Shown here one piece after another: positions 1 to 10,089 of a DNA stretch of 64,000 nucleotides. The DNA comes from Nemania diffusa. Its lineage: Eukaryota > Ascomycota > Sordariomycetes > Xylariales > Xylariaceae. Under the pieces are notes generated by a model. It was given only the letters and a program-made list of their open reading frames with translations. It ran no database searches and was not told the DNA's origin. The stretch spans positions 2,170,001 to 2,234,000 of the forward strand of contig JBBPUQ010000006.1 in the NCBI GenBank assembly GCA_038501195.1, written 5' to 3'. The position numbers and the translations under genes are program-made. Each line of letters opens with the position of its first letter. Within the stretch, counting starts at the first letter, position 1.

Positions 1-2025
1 AGATGGACCATATATATGCACGTATGAAGGAGGACCCTAAGCCTCTGAGGTTCCTGGTACTACGACTCGTGATTAACGTGGATGCAATTCAGGATAGCCG
101 TATCATGGCTCTAGTCTATGATCTCAAACTTCAGTGTGTTAAAGGTGCCTAGCTTGGTCAGTCCCTGCCTGTTAATTGACATAACAATTGAAAATTTGTA
201 GGGAGCTCCGATCTAACTCGCAGAGGAATTGTCACGGAACAGAACTGCAACGCTAAATCACAACACAACTAATGCAGAATGCAAAAGTAGAACGTTGTCA
301 AGGTGGGAACCTTGACCATTTGCAGCCACTTATAAGGCTTCACGATTAGGATCGTGACAGGAATGCAGTTATTCAGCTCTGACGCTTAAATAAAGGTCCT
401 TCGGATGCAACTTCAAGTCGACCAGACCGCCTGGGAACAAGCAGTCGGGGATGACTATATCAGACTCTCTGAGATAGATGCCTTCGACATTATTGCTCAA
501 CTGCGTCGAAGTAGGCAAATTCAAGATCATGTCCATTACGTGGAGGCGGGCATTCATTTACTTCTCGAATGGTGCTAATCGAGCAAGCAGCTACATGTAG
601 CTCTCGGCAAGCAGTCAGCTTCAGAGCAGCTAGCGTAGATGCTATATACGAATCAGACGGCCCATTATTGGTGGCGACAGCGCGGATATGGTCGGCGACA
701 TATCGCTTAGTGATGTCGTCGGTTTCATGCAAATGCTCAAATGGTATCGCCCGTTGCCGCTTCATAAGCCAAGGGTGCGCAACACATTAACTATAGTAAA
801 CAAGACTTGGGTTGCTAGAAATCTTGGACAGAGGGCCTTCAATAGAATTTACGTTGTGCTTACAACGAGCAACTTGGCTTTGCAGCCGCGACAGGCTTAT
901 AGATCCACGTACTATCGCCGGAGACTGGCAATTAGTGAGGTTGAGAAATGCTGAAAAGAAGCCTCGTCTACTCGGTCAACTGAAACGTCATGGAGATGGG
1001 GTTAGAATAGTTGACAATTGACACGTGTCGGAGCATTTTATTCATTCAGCCTGAGAATTTATGACGATAGCTGCTAAATATAGTAGAAATATTAGTGGAA
1101 GGATGATCGACGCAATGACGTAGTACATACTAAAACACTCTGCGAATTAAACATGCGGCCCGGTGCGGGTTTAGTTTGTAAAGGTTAGGTAGGTTAGATA
1201 ACACCTAGGCATATAGCCTTGGGTATTACGGAAGACCTAAACTGTTCCCTTGGCTGCCTAGGGTTTTTGGGGGTTCAGACTTCCTTACCTAGTACGTGGA
1301 GAGCCCTCGTTTTCTCTCTCCAAGACTTTCATTTTAAAAGCTCGAGTCCTACGTTCCCTACGCAAGAGGTAGGTAGTGAACACTATCTATATACTAATAA
1401 CGAAGGATTCTATGCATAGAACAAAGGTGACGATCAGAAGATCATCATTCGCGCATTCGCTTAGAGTAGGTATGGCAAGACCTCTTGCGCGTTTCCGCGA
1501 CAGGAAGGTCGCAAAACGGCACTTGTCCACAGGGGAAATGATGATCGTGGCAGAGATGGGATGGGCGACGGTATTTGTCGTACTTACCCGGTCGGCCCCT
1601 GCTCAAACGTTTATTAGCGTTTATGAGCTATTAGACGACCGCGCTAGGGCTGAAAGGATTCGACTTGATTGGTCCCGGTCCGTTGGAGCTGAGCTGGCCT
1701 GCAGGTCCCAGTCAGCCCTGTACGCTAGCTGCTGATGGTGCTATCTCGGTAGTGCAACAGATGCTGCAGCTTCAGGGGGGGCAACATCGGGATGGCATGC
1801 CGTCGATATTTACATGGCGCACCTCCTGCATGCTCGCTCGTCGCCATGGCGGCGCGCATCTTTCCTCATTTCATATCTGTTTTCTTTCCGCCTCTCTATG
1901 TCTGCAATGCCCAAATGATCGAATCGCTGGAGCAGTGCGGGTTCGAGGATATCTGTTCCCATTAACGAACGAAGATCGATCATTAAACGCTGTCTGTAAA
2001 ATATCGAAGGTCGACGAAAACGGCC
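1..2025. other. Gene-poor 5' region
   Basis: No convincing coding sequence was found. Short overlapping frames on the minus strand (about 369-765) and plus strand (1376-2063) have no recognisable domains or clean start and splice pattern. One plus-strand frame starting at 1844 encodes a short hydrophobic N-terminus and could be an upstream exon of the membrane protein that follows, but I could not join the two in frame. Confidence 0.4.
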
Positions 2026-2898
2026 ATGGGTCCTGTCCTCCGTTTGGTGGCCCGTATCGCTGAGGACGGGCGTACGAATTATGTTTTTCGCGACACCAGC
2101 GAACATGAGTTTAATGACTCCAACAATGGCGATGATGGTCACGCAGAGAGTGTTCACAATAGCGGGCTCCCGTGGTGGGCCATTCTAATAACCGTTTACG
2201 CGTCGATAATATTCCTCGTCTTCTGGGTATCGTTTATCTACTACTGGAAACGCGGTAAGTTATGCTCACCCTTAATGTAATGGCGGCTAAAGACCACGCT
2301 ATGAGACGAATGCGCACTTATCACCCGAGTTTCACGAATGTTCGAGTGGCTGACGCTTTCTCCTACAGAACAAGAACGTAGGAAGGCCGGTGAACAGTTC
2401 CGCCCGGGTCATGCGGTCTGGAAAGCCTTTAGTGCCGCGACAGGCCTCTGGGTCTGGAGCTGGGTGTTCAAGAACCACGGATGGTGCGGCTCGGATAGGA
2501 AGAAAGACGGCGCCGCAGGCGCTGGCCCATACCAGCAGATCGACGCCCGACGAACGCTCGGCGCTAGGGGAGCTCCATCGCCAGCCCCTAGCTCTTCTAC
2601 TGGCACACAAGCTACCCGTACGAACACTCCAGCCCAGTACGGTAGCCAGACGAACCAAAGCACGGCATACGCGCCATATGGGCAATCGAAGACCATGTCT
2701 AAATCCCCTGGATATAAGCCGACGTACGATGCCTTTGAAGAGCAAGGATCTATTCCAATGGGCATACTACACCCACACTCGAGCCCGAACCATCCTCCGC
2801 CACCTCCATATATAAGCAGTCCGCCGCCAGTCGAGTTAGACGGACGAAGCATAGAGCTTCAACGTAATGACCGCGATATACATACAACAAACATATAA
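2026..2898 (+). CDS. Small single-span membrane protein, hypothetical
   Basis: Two exons (2026-2254 and 2369-2898) are joined by a GTAAGT...CTACAG intron that restores frame (GAA across the junction), giving about 252 residues. A polar N-terminal part of about 45 residues precedes one strong transmembrane segment (residues ~49-71, starting PWWAILITVY), which is followed by a basic stop-transfer KR. The long tail is Pro/Ser/Gln-rich with a C-terminal PPPPPYISSPPP stretch. The layout suggests a type I or III single-pass protein with a disordered cytoplasmic tail; PPPY-like motifs could bind WW domains, which is inference. No family is recognised. The first ATG in this frame is 2026, but an upstream exon carrying a signal peptide is possible. 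Confidence 0.6.
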
Positions 2899-3603
2899 CG
2901 ATTGTACAAATATCACGGTATATGATGCACAGGATGGGAGGTATGGATATGCATGCTCGATTTAGCGTTCCGGTTGGCTGGTGCATTGGGATAGCGATGT
3001 TTTTGCTTTGGGGGAATGGACTGACTGGGCATGAATATATTACAATCGTCAGAGGTTTTTCATTTTCTCTTTTTATATCCCCTTTGTACGGAGGCACAGC
3101 TTGAGGAGTTGTACAATCAATTCCAGTATTCCTGTTACTGTTATCATGATACCCGATTCCCTTTTAACATTCATTATATCGAGAGCTCGTCTGTTGGTCA
3201 GCTTTCGTGTAAGTTGAGAACCATCCTATCGGAAATGAGGCTTAATGGATAATGTGCTCGCTAGGGTACCATGGCATGTATAACCAGGAATTATTATAGA
3301 AATACCAGAATCTGCATCAAAATTTTCTTCGGCAAGCTTTCCTCATAGGTTATAACAGTTATATTCGACGCTCAACGGATCTTTATACCTTAATGGCTAG
3401 TATTCAAGATCCTACCCGCAGACCAACTCTATATATAGGTTGAAACGACAACTTAATGGAACAGGCTGGGGTAATGCAGAATTTGGTTCTCGAATCTCGC
3501 CGGTGTATGTGCACTCACTCGTGAAGCAAAATAAACCTATCACTTACGGACATAATGTAAATGCTTAGGTAGATATACTATAGGTCCCTATATATAGCAG
3601 GGA
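2899..3603. other. Intergenic, nothing recognised
   Basis: AT-rich spacer between two convergent genes. Short frames at 2922-3252 lack codon structure or homology that I can recognise. Confidence 0.5.
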
Positions 3604-4804
3604 TTAAATCACCTCACCCCTGATCCCCTTGACACTCTCCCAAAGCTCTTCCGCAAGCAGACGCGCCTGTTCAGACAACGGTCCCTTTTTGATGGAAGTA
3701 ACATTTTCAATGATTTGCTCATTTTTGCTTGCGCCAAGAAGCACACAGTCATCGTCCGTCAATTTCGAATGATGGAAGATCCATCGAACCGACACTTCCA
3801 GCGGCGTCAAGCCCAGTGCTCTAGTCTCCGTATCAAACTTCTTGACCGCATTTAACAACACTTCGTCTCCGTACATTCCCTGCATCTTCTTTCCAAGGGG
3901 ATTTTCGTCTCCCAATCGTGTCCCAGCATGCTGTCCGTTCACGAACTTTCCACTCAGGAAACCGGTGGCCAAAGCCCTACCAGGATTATACTCTGTCAGT
4001 GAAGCCTATATGGTAGGGGCCTGCTTAGACGGCAATATATCACTGCACTCACCAAAACGCCACGAACTTGATATTGTGGACTTGCAAAATCGGCCAGAGC
4101 TTCGTCTCCATGCCGCGAGAGATGACGTTGTAGGTGCCCTGATAGTAGCTCGGCTTCGGCCATCCATTCTGCTCACATAGTCGGAGTATATCTTCAAGCA
4201 TCTCCGGCTTGACATTCGACACTCCCCACTGCAATTAAAACTTTCCTTTAGCTAGATGTAGTGAGAGATAGGGGTGCAATGGCGGGTTTAGTATCGGGGA
4301 CGCACAGCCTTGCAATGACCTTCCGCTATCTGCCCCGCGAACCCCTGGATCTGTTCCTCGAGCGGCGTGGAAGGGTCCGCACGATGCACATAAAGCACAT
4401 TCACCTACCAACAGTGTAAGCCACTTGCATAAAACAACCCCACAGCATACATATCAGATGTCCTCGCAATGGGCCGCACTTACCCCCTCCGGCCGCTGGA
4501 GACGCTGCAAGCTCGCATCGACGGATTTCGCGATGGCGACAGTCGTCAAGTCACCGCTTCCATCCGCCTGCGTATTCGTGTACACCTTGGTATCGATGAC
4601 GAAGTCACGGCTCAGCTCGACCGCCTCGCCCAGAAGCTGTTCCGATCTTCCGGGATTGAAAGGTGGGTACCGGGCCGCCGTGTCGAGGCGAGAGATACCG
4701 AGACGACGAAGTTCTTGTAGGAGGGCCTTGACGGAATCCGCATCTTGGAATGCTGTCATGTCCATTCCGAATCCCCCAGTTCCAAAGATTATTTGAGGCG
4801 CCAT
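3604..4804 (-). CDS. Aldo/keto reductase, AKR7 (aflatoxin aldehyde reductase) type
   Basis: NADPH-dependent reduction of aldehydes or ketones in the cytosol is the family role. Exons read on the minus strand are 4804-4484, 4404-4306, 4228-4053 and one ending at 3604. Seen in order: FGTGGFG near the N-terminus, LDTAARYP (the catalytic Asp and Tyr region of AKRs), YVHRADP, WGVSNVKPEML, and YNPGRA followed by FLSGKF. The first three exons join in phase 0. The last junction does not: a GTGAGT donor at 4052 leaves phase 2, and no AG acceptor nearby restores the YNPG frame. The gene may therefore carry a small frame lesion or use a non-canonical site. Expected family length is 320-340 residues, which these exons match. 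The MATE exporter lies just upstream on the same strand, compatible with a detoxification pair, but co-regulation is not shown. Confidence 0.75.
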
Positions 4805-5413
4805 TGGGATTGACCGGGTATGTGGAAAGAGGTGCGAGAAATGTTGATGCTCAGGGGGTAAGTATCGGATGGTTTAGTAACAGAGCGAACAAAGAAGGCG
4901 TCAGAACTAGTGGAAGAGTGGTGAAAGCGCATGGAATAGTATTATGGAGGTCAACAGACAGATCAATCAATTCCTGAAGCCCCTTACATCCTAAGAGGGT
5001 GCTAGTGCACCTATATACACACCCTAGGAGTCTGGTGTAAGATGAGCACCTAGCATACCAACAACTTTTTGTTGCCATCTCCAAATCTCCGCATGTTTGT
5101 AAGCACAGAATATAATTCAGCGGTACGTAAAGCGGAGGGTCGGACGGAGGGTCAATATCCTATATATAGATCTACCCCTGTGGAGTGTTGAGGTCTTCAG
5201 CCTCTGAGCTCCGCCAATAACTCCGGCCGGTGTCTATTTCTATTGTGATGAATCCAAATCCCGACGATGAAGTCATCAACCTACACAGTGTCCCAAGATG
5301 TCACTTCTGTTGTTAGGCGGTATTTCCCCATGCCACGAGGAAACCGTTGGTCCTCTATCCATGCCCTTTTTGTCTACCCAAGAAGTCATATCTTCGTAAA
5401 TCTCCTCTACCCA
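4805..5413. other. Intergenic, promoter side of the reductase
   Basis: Spacer between the 3' end of the MATE gene and the start of the reductase, both on the minus strand. A TATATATAG run near 5160-5169 is the only promoter-like feature and lies rather far from the ATG. No gene seen. Confidence 0.4.
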
Positions 5414-7147
5414 TTAGCCTTCTCGTAGCTTGACGCCGTCTACACAGTCTTGCCATCTTAGGAATTTCATGTAACAACATTCAACAGCGGCAATAACGAC
5501 CATGCCGCTACCAATGCCAATCCACCCACCATTTAGTTCGAGGCCAGAGGGGCCCAACTCTAACCAGACGGCAAACGGGACGGCGGCGCAATAATTCACG
5601 ATAGTTACCACCCATGCGGCAACAGACTGGCGTCCGAGGCCGCGAAGCATGCCGTTTGTGAAACAGATAAGTGAATCTATCACTTGGAACGCGCTGACAG
5701 TCACCATGGCCTTGGAAGCCAGAGTGCGGACGGTCGGATCGTCAGAAAAGAATTGTGGCAAGGCGTGCCGCAGGGAGAAGATGACTAGTCCGTCGAGGCA
5801 GCCGAGCAGCGCAAAAACGCATCCATATAGGATAGCCGCTCGGCGAGCTGTGGCTAGCAGTCCCGCGCCGATGAGATGGCCAATCCGAGTGGAAATCCCA
5901 ACGCTCACGGAGAACGGAATATGCCACGACACAACAGACACAGTCGTCAATACCGTCTGAGCCGCAAGACTATGAAGCAACGCGTGTTAGCTATTATCAC
6001 CAATAAACGTAGGCGACATGTAAGACGGATGCCAGCCCAAACTAAGACACAATCTCCCGGAAATACGTACTGTTCTGTGCCTAAGTACGACGTACTAAAC
6101 GTGACTATCTCAAAGGCACCCCATTCAGCCAAATTGACAGCAGTTCCCGCAACAGAGAGCTTGAACATCGGCCACAGTTTGGGGAATGATAAAGCGGCGC
6201 GAGAAAATCCTCCCCAACATTGGTGTGACCACCGCCCAGCGGGACTCGCGATATATAGTAACAGCAGAGTCGGGCGAAGGTTATTAGTAAGTGCTACTCC
6301 TAAAGCCGCGCCTGCGAGGCCCATCTCCAGTTTGGTAGCGAATAGCCAGCCAAGGAGGGCATTCATCGGGGTGCACACAACAAGAACACACACTATGATC
6401 ACCAGGATCAGTAACTGTTATCTTGAGCGAGATCTACAAGCTGTTCTGTGGCATACTGTGTCCTTTGACTCACAGCCCGTGCGCAGCTGGGAGCTTTTGC
6501 TCCTAGAAATGATTCAGAGACAGAAAAAGAACTCAAAATTACTCACTAGCAGCTTTGAAGTCCCCTTGGGCTTGAAGGAACCGTTTCAGGGCCTCAAATG
6601 ACGCATAACCCGGCATGCCTATTATACTTACGCGCAAGAAAGTTCCGGCCATGACGGCTAGATGGTGCTGTTTAACGAACAGCGACAACAGCCACGGCGA
6701 GACGGCCCAGACGGCGCCAATTGGCACGGCTGCGAATGCCATAATGACTATCATCCGCTGGACGTGTAGACCAACGCCAGTCAGGTTACCGGAGCCATAA
6801 GCTTGGGAGCATAAGGTATCGAGAGCTGTCGCCATGCCCTCGAACGCAGCAAACCCGACAATGTTCATGGTAGTCATGCCGATGCTCGCGGCGGCTAGAT
6901 CATCGGCACTCAGGTGTCCCGAGATGAATGTGACGACGATGCACCATGAGTACTGGAGCAGATATGTGGCAATTAGCGGTATTGAGTACCGCAAGAGCAG
7001 CCATAGCTCCGACCATAGGTCATCTTTAGTCGACGAGACCAGGGCCGATGATGATGAGTCGGTCAGTAGTGGTGTAGACTCCGACGGCGGAAGGTGTCCA
7101 ACTGCCTCACCGTGCCCCTCACTCGGCACCTCTGAGTAGTGCACCAT
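5414..7147 (-). CDS. MATE family multidrug/toxin efflux transporter
   Basis: Predicted 12-helix proton- or sodium-coupled exporter of organic cations or metabolites at the plasma or vacuolar membrane. Four exons fit: 7147-6547, a 29-nt micro-exon 6502-6474, 6414-6071 and 5969-5414, giving 509 residues, the usual MATE size. Family signatures seen are LCSQAYGSGN (the conserved CxQAxGA-like motif after helix 2), SIIGMPGYASFEALKRFLQAQGD in the helix 5-6 region (split here only by description), GTEHLAAQTVL and VGISTRIGHLIGAG (the second-half equivalents). A hydrophilic N-terminus of about 50 residues precedes helix 1. The start is the first ATG, at 7147; a TTG further upstream was not used. The micro-exon is the only in-frame solution I found between exons 1 and 3, and its ten residues look unlike a MATE helix, so that junction is less certain. 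Confidence 0.88.
6474..6502 (-). other. Proposed 29-nt micro-exon of the MATE gene
   Basis: It is flanked by CTAG acceptor and GTGAGT donor sequences on the minus strand. It converts the phase 1 end of exon 1 into the phase 0 start of the next exon. Without it no GT-AG pair keeps the frame. Confidence 0.4.
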
Positions 7148-8619
7148 GTTTTGAACGAATTTCGATATTTGCCTCAACTCAGATGGGAGGTGTTGGGCGT
7201 TAATGCGAGTGAGGAGGAAGTAGGGAGTCGTGGATGTAAGAAATCGAGACTACAGAATACCACTTGAGCCAAACTTTTTATTTTAACCTCAGTCGGACAG
7301 GCAAGATCCTCAAGGGTCTCGAACTAGTGAAAGTGATCCAGACTATAGACCAATCAAATATATGATCTAGGATATCTAGGCCCATCTAGATAGACTACAG
7401 AATAGACTAGACCAGAACAGGAGTTCAGAATATGCATCTACTCAGTACTGCAGGTGCTAGGTACTTAGTACCTATAGTCTAGCGATAGATACTATGAACG
7501 TAGAGAGTATGTAAGTCTATCTTTGATAGAAATTTTATCTCTATGTCAGTCAAAATTAGCTCTAAAGAAGTGTATTGACTATAATATTAGAATTTTTATA
7601 TGTAAGGTAGATGGTCACGTGTAGTTACTTAATGGTCCCTTTCATCGGAGAATTAATTGTCGGGGGGAACGGTACGTTCCGGACCTATGCACCCAAAAGA
7701 AAAGATTGGAAAGAAGAAGGCATTGTAGCCCCTCATACCAGACCTTAATAATGGCCCCGGATACTGATATAATCAAGGGGATAGGACATAGTCTCTCCGA
7801 AGCATGTCACTATAAATCCACGTGAGCAAGCTAAAGGCAAAGTATAAATAGAGACCGTTAGTTGCTAACAGTATAGGGAGATTATCCAATTGCACATAAA
7901 AGCAGATGACATACTTTTAATGTCTAGCTACAGATGTGTCTTATATACTGATTCATATAAATATATGTTGAATCTCAAGTATGTTATGGTTCAATATCAG
8001 GAGCTGCAACGGTCAAGATTACACCTCATACTATTCTATACCGACATAATTATCCCCGAAACGCCTTTAGAAGCCACATAATGATTAGGAGTCGGGGCTA
8101 GGTGTCGATTATACAAACAACTACATGTTCTTGATAAGTTTCAGATTACTATTACTATTGATTATTACTTTTCTCCTTGACATTAACACTTGACCGGATT
8201 TTGTCTAACGTAGTCTTTATAGATATTATTAAGCCGCTATCTGCGAGCTTATTACCTAGATAGGACTAGATTACTACAAGCGGAATAGTGAGAATGATTC
8301 AACGTATTACTTAATTCGGTAATCGCAATAGCAACCCCCTAGCTACATAACCCTAGACTAGCTCCCTAGCTACCCTAGCTACCCGGTAGGTACCGCCTTC
8401 CGCAACGCTTCTGAGCTGTACGCAGTAGGTATCTCGGTAGCACTGACAGAATGCTGATGCCATGGCAAATCGCCAGCCTTAAGGCTGGCGTTTCAAATGT
8501 TAAAAAACATGCGAGTACTGTTTAGACTAGATACGGCCCTACCTAAGCGCAAGCATCTATTGTATATTACAGATTGCAGATTCCATCTTATACAAACCAT
8601 CGACTAGCATTCGACGAAA
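7148..8619. other. AT-rich intergenic block
   Basis: About 1.5 kb of AT-rich sequence with many TAG/CTA tetranucleotide runs and no coding signal. It holds a 20-bp perfect palindrome at 8471-8490. It separates the MATE gene from the very GC-rich dehydrogenase gene. Confidence 0.5.
8471..8490. repeat. Perfect 20-bp palindrome
   Basis: CGCCAGCC-TTAA-GGCTGGCG reads the same on both strands and is GC-rich inside an AT-rich block. It lies 130 bp upstream of the dehydrogenase ATG, so a binding site for a dimeric regulator is possible. A hairpin or the footprint of an old insertion are alternatives. Confidence 0.7.
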
Positions 8620-9702
8620 ATGAAGCTCGCCGTCTTCTCCGCCAAACCCTACGACAGGGTGTACCTCACGCAGGCACGAGCGTCAGCCGCCCTCGACGCC
8701 AACGCCGACGCCGACAGCATCGAGGTGGCCTACCATGAGTTTGCGCTGAACGCCGAGACGGCGAGCCTCGCGGCGGGGGCGGGCGCCGTGTGTGTGTTCG
8801 TGAACGACGCGCTGTCGGCGGACGTGCTGGCGTCGTTGCATGAGCTAGGCGTGCGCGCGGTGCTGCTGCGGTGCGCGGGGCACAACAACGTCGACCTCGA
8901 GGCGGCGGCGCGGCTGGGCCTGTTCGTGGCCAACGTGCCGTCGTACAGCCCCGAGGCGGTGGCCGAGTTCGCGGTGGCGCTGGTGCAGACGCTCAACCGC
9001 AACACGCACCGCGCCTACAACCGCGTGCGCGAGGCCAACTTCTCGCTCGACGGCCTGCTCGGCCGCACCCTGCACGGCCGCGTCGTCGGCCTCGTCGGCA
9101 CCGGCCGCATCGGCGTCGCCTTCGCGCGCATCATGCGCGGCTTCGGGTGCCGCCTGCTCGCCTACGACCCCTTCCGCAACGACGAGTTCGCCGCCCTCGG
9201 CGAGTACACCACGCTCGAGGACCTGCTGGCGCGCGCCGACGTCGTGAGCCTGCACTGCCCGCTCATGGACGGCACGCGCCACATCATCAACGAGAAGACG
9301 CTGCGCCAGATGAAGGAGGGCGCCATGCTCGTCAACACCTCGCGCGGCGGGCTCGTCGACACCAAGGCCGTCATCGCGGCGCTGAAGACCAAGCAGCTCG
9401 GCGGGCTCGCCCTCGACGTGTACGAGCACGAGAGCGCCTTCTTCTACGACGACCACTCCGGCACCATCATCGAGGACGACGAGCTGATGCGGCTCACCAC
9501 CTTTCACAACGTCCTCGTGTGCGGACACCAGGCATTCTTCACCGAGGAAGCCCTGCGGGAGATCGCGGAGGTCACTGTCCGGAATCTCGCCGACTTCGTG
9601 CACGGCCGGGAATGCAAGAATTCATTGGTCTCGCCTGGCGAGGAGAAGGGTGCGCCACTTCTAATGCGTGCACGAAGTGACACTATCCCAATTCGGATTT
9701 AG
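8620..9702 (+). CDS. D-2-hydroxyacid dehydrogenase, D-lactate dehydrogenase type
   Basis: Single-exon gene of 360 residues. The family interconverts 2-oxoacids and D-2-hydroxyacids, typically pyruvate and D-lactate, with NAD(H) in the cytosol. The Rossmann glycine motif VGTGRIG is at residues 159-165. The catalytic triad can be placed by spacing: Arg242 in NTSRGGLVD, Glu271 after DVYEH and His303 in CGHQAFFTEEAL. Asp266 matches the other conserved acid. About 20 residues after the canonical end look like a lineage-specific tail. The ORF is strikingly GC-rich at third positions while both flanks are AT-rich, and it has no introns although most neighbours do. Bacterial-type D-LDH genes are known in fungi, so acquisition by transfer is plausible but not shown. 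Confidence 0.9.
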   Translation: MKLAVFSAKPYDRVYLTQARASAALDANADADSIEVAYHEFALNAETASLAAGAGAVCVFVNDALSADVLASLHELGVRAVLLRCAGHNNVDLEAAARLGLFVANVPSYSPEAVAEFAVALVQTLNRNTHRAYNRVREANFSLDGLLGRTLHGRVVGLVGTGRIGVAFARIMRGFGCRLLAYDPFRNDEFAALGEYTTLEDLLARADVVSLHCPLMDGTRHIINEKTLRQMKEGAMLVNTSRGGLVDTKAVIAALKTKQLGGLALDVYEHESAFFYDDHSGTIIEDDELMRLTTFHNVLVCGHQAFFTEEALREIAEVTVRNLADFVHGRECKNSLVSPGEEKGAPLLMRARSDTIPIRI

Positions 9703-10089
9703 AAGTTGTAGATTCTAGACAGGCTGCCTAGGAGTAGGTAAGGGACGAACCGAATGATGAATACAGTTTAGAGGGTCGGATAATAAATAAGGTGGCGGCG
9801 AAATGGGGCACACTAGATGGTGGGGAGCCTTTATCTAGACTCCAACTACCTTTTGACCATTGGCGAATGAGTCTCGGAGATAGCACACAAATTCATCTTA
9901 CGAACGAGTGGTATTTTAGGGTTTCAATGTAACCAACATGAAGAATAGTCATCCATTCGGTAACGATGAACCACAGTTGCGAGGAACCGCGTGAACACGA
10001 CACGTATAAATTATACCACACCATTCCCATCACCATTTTCCCGCGAGGTCTCTCCCTAGCTACTTATTTCGCACGTACTGGATTATCCT
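9703..10089. other. Intergenic between convergent genes
   Basis: About 390 bp between the 3' ends of the dehydrogenase and the M64 peptidase gene. Nothing recognised. Confidence 0.5.

Noticed and set aside
3604..7147. A secondary-metabolite cluster including the reductase and MATE exporter
   Set aside because: No polyketide, peptide or terpene synthase and no pathway regulator lies nearby.
8845..9680. Long opposite-strand and out-of-frame ORFs of 250-270 residues over the D-LDH gene
   Set aside because: They are Arg/Ala/His-rich shadows caused by high GC content; the in-frame product has catalytic residues at family spacing.
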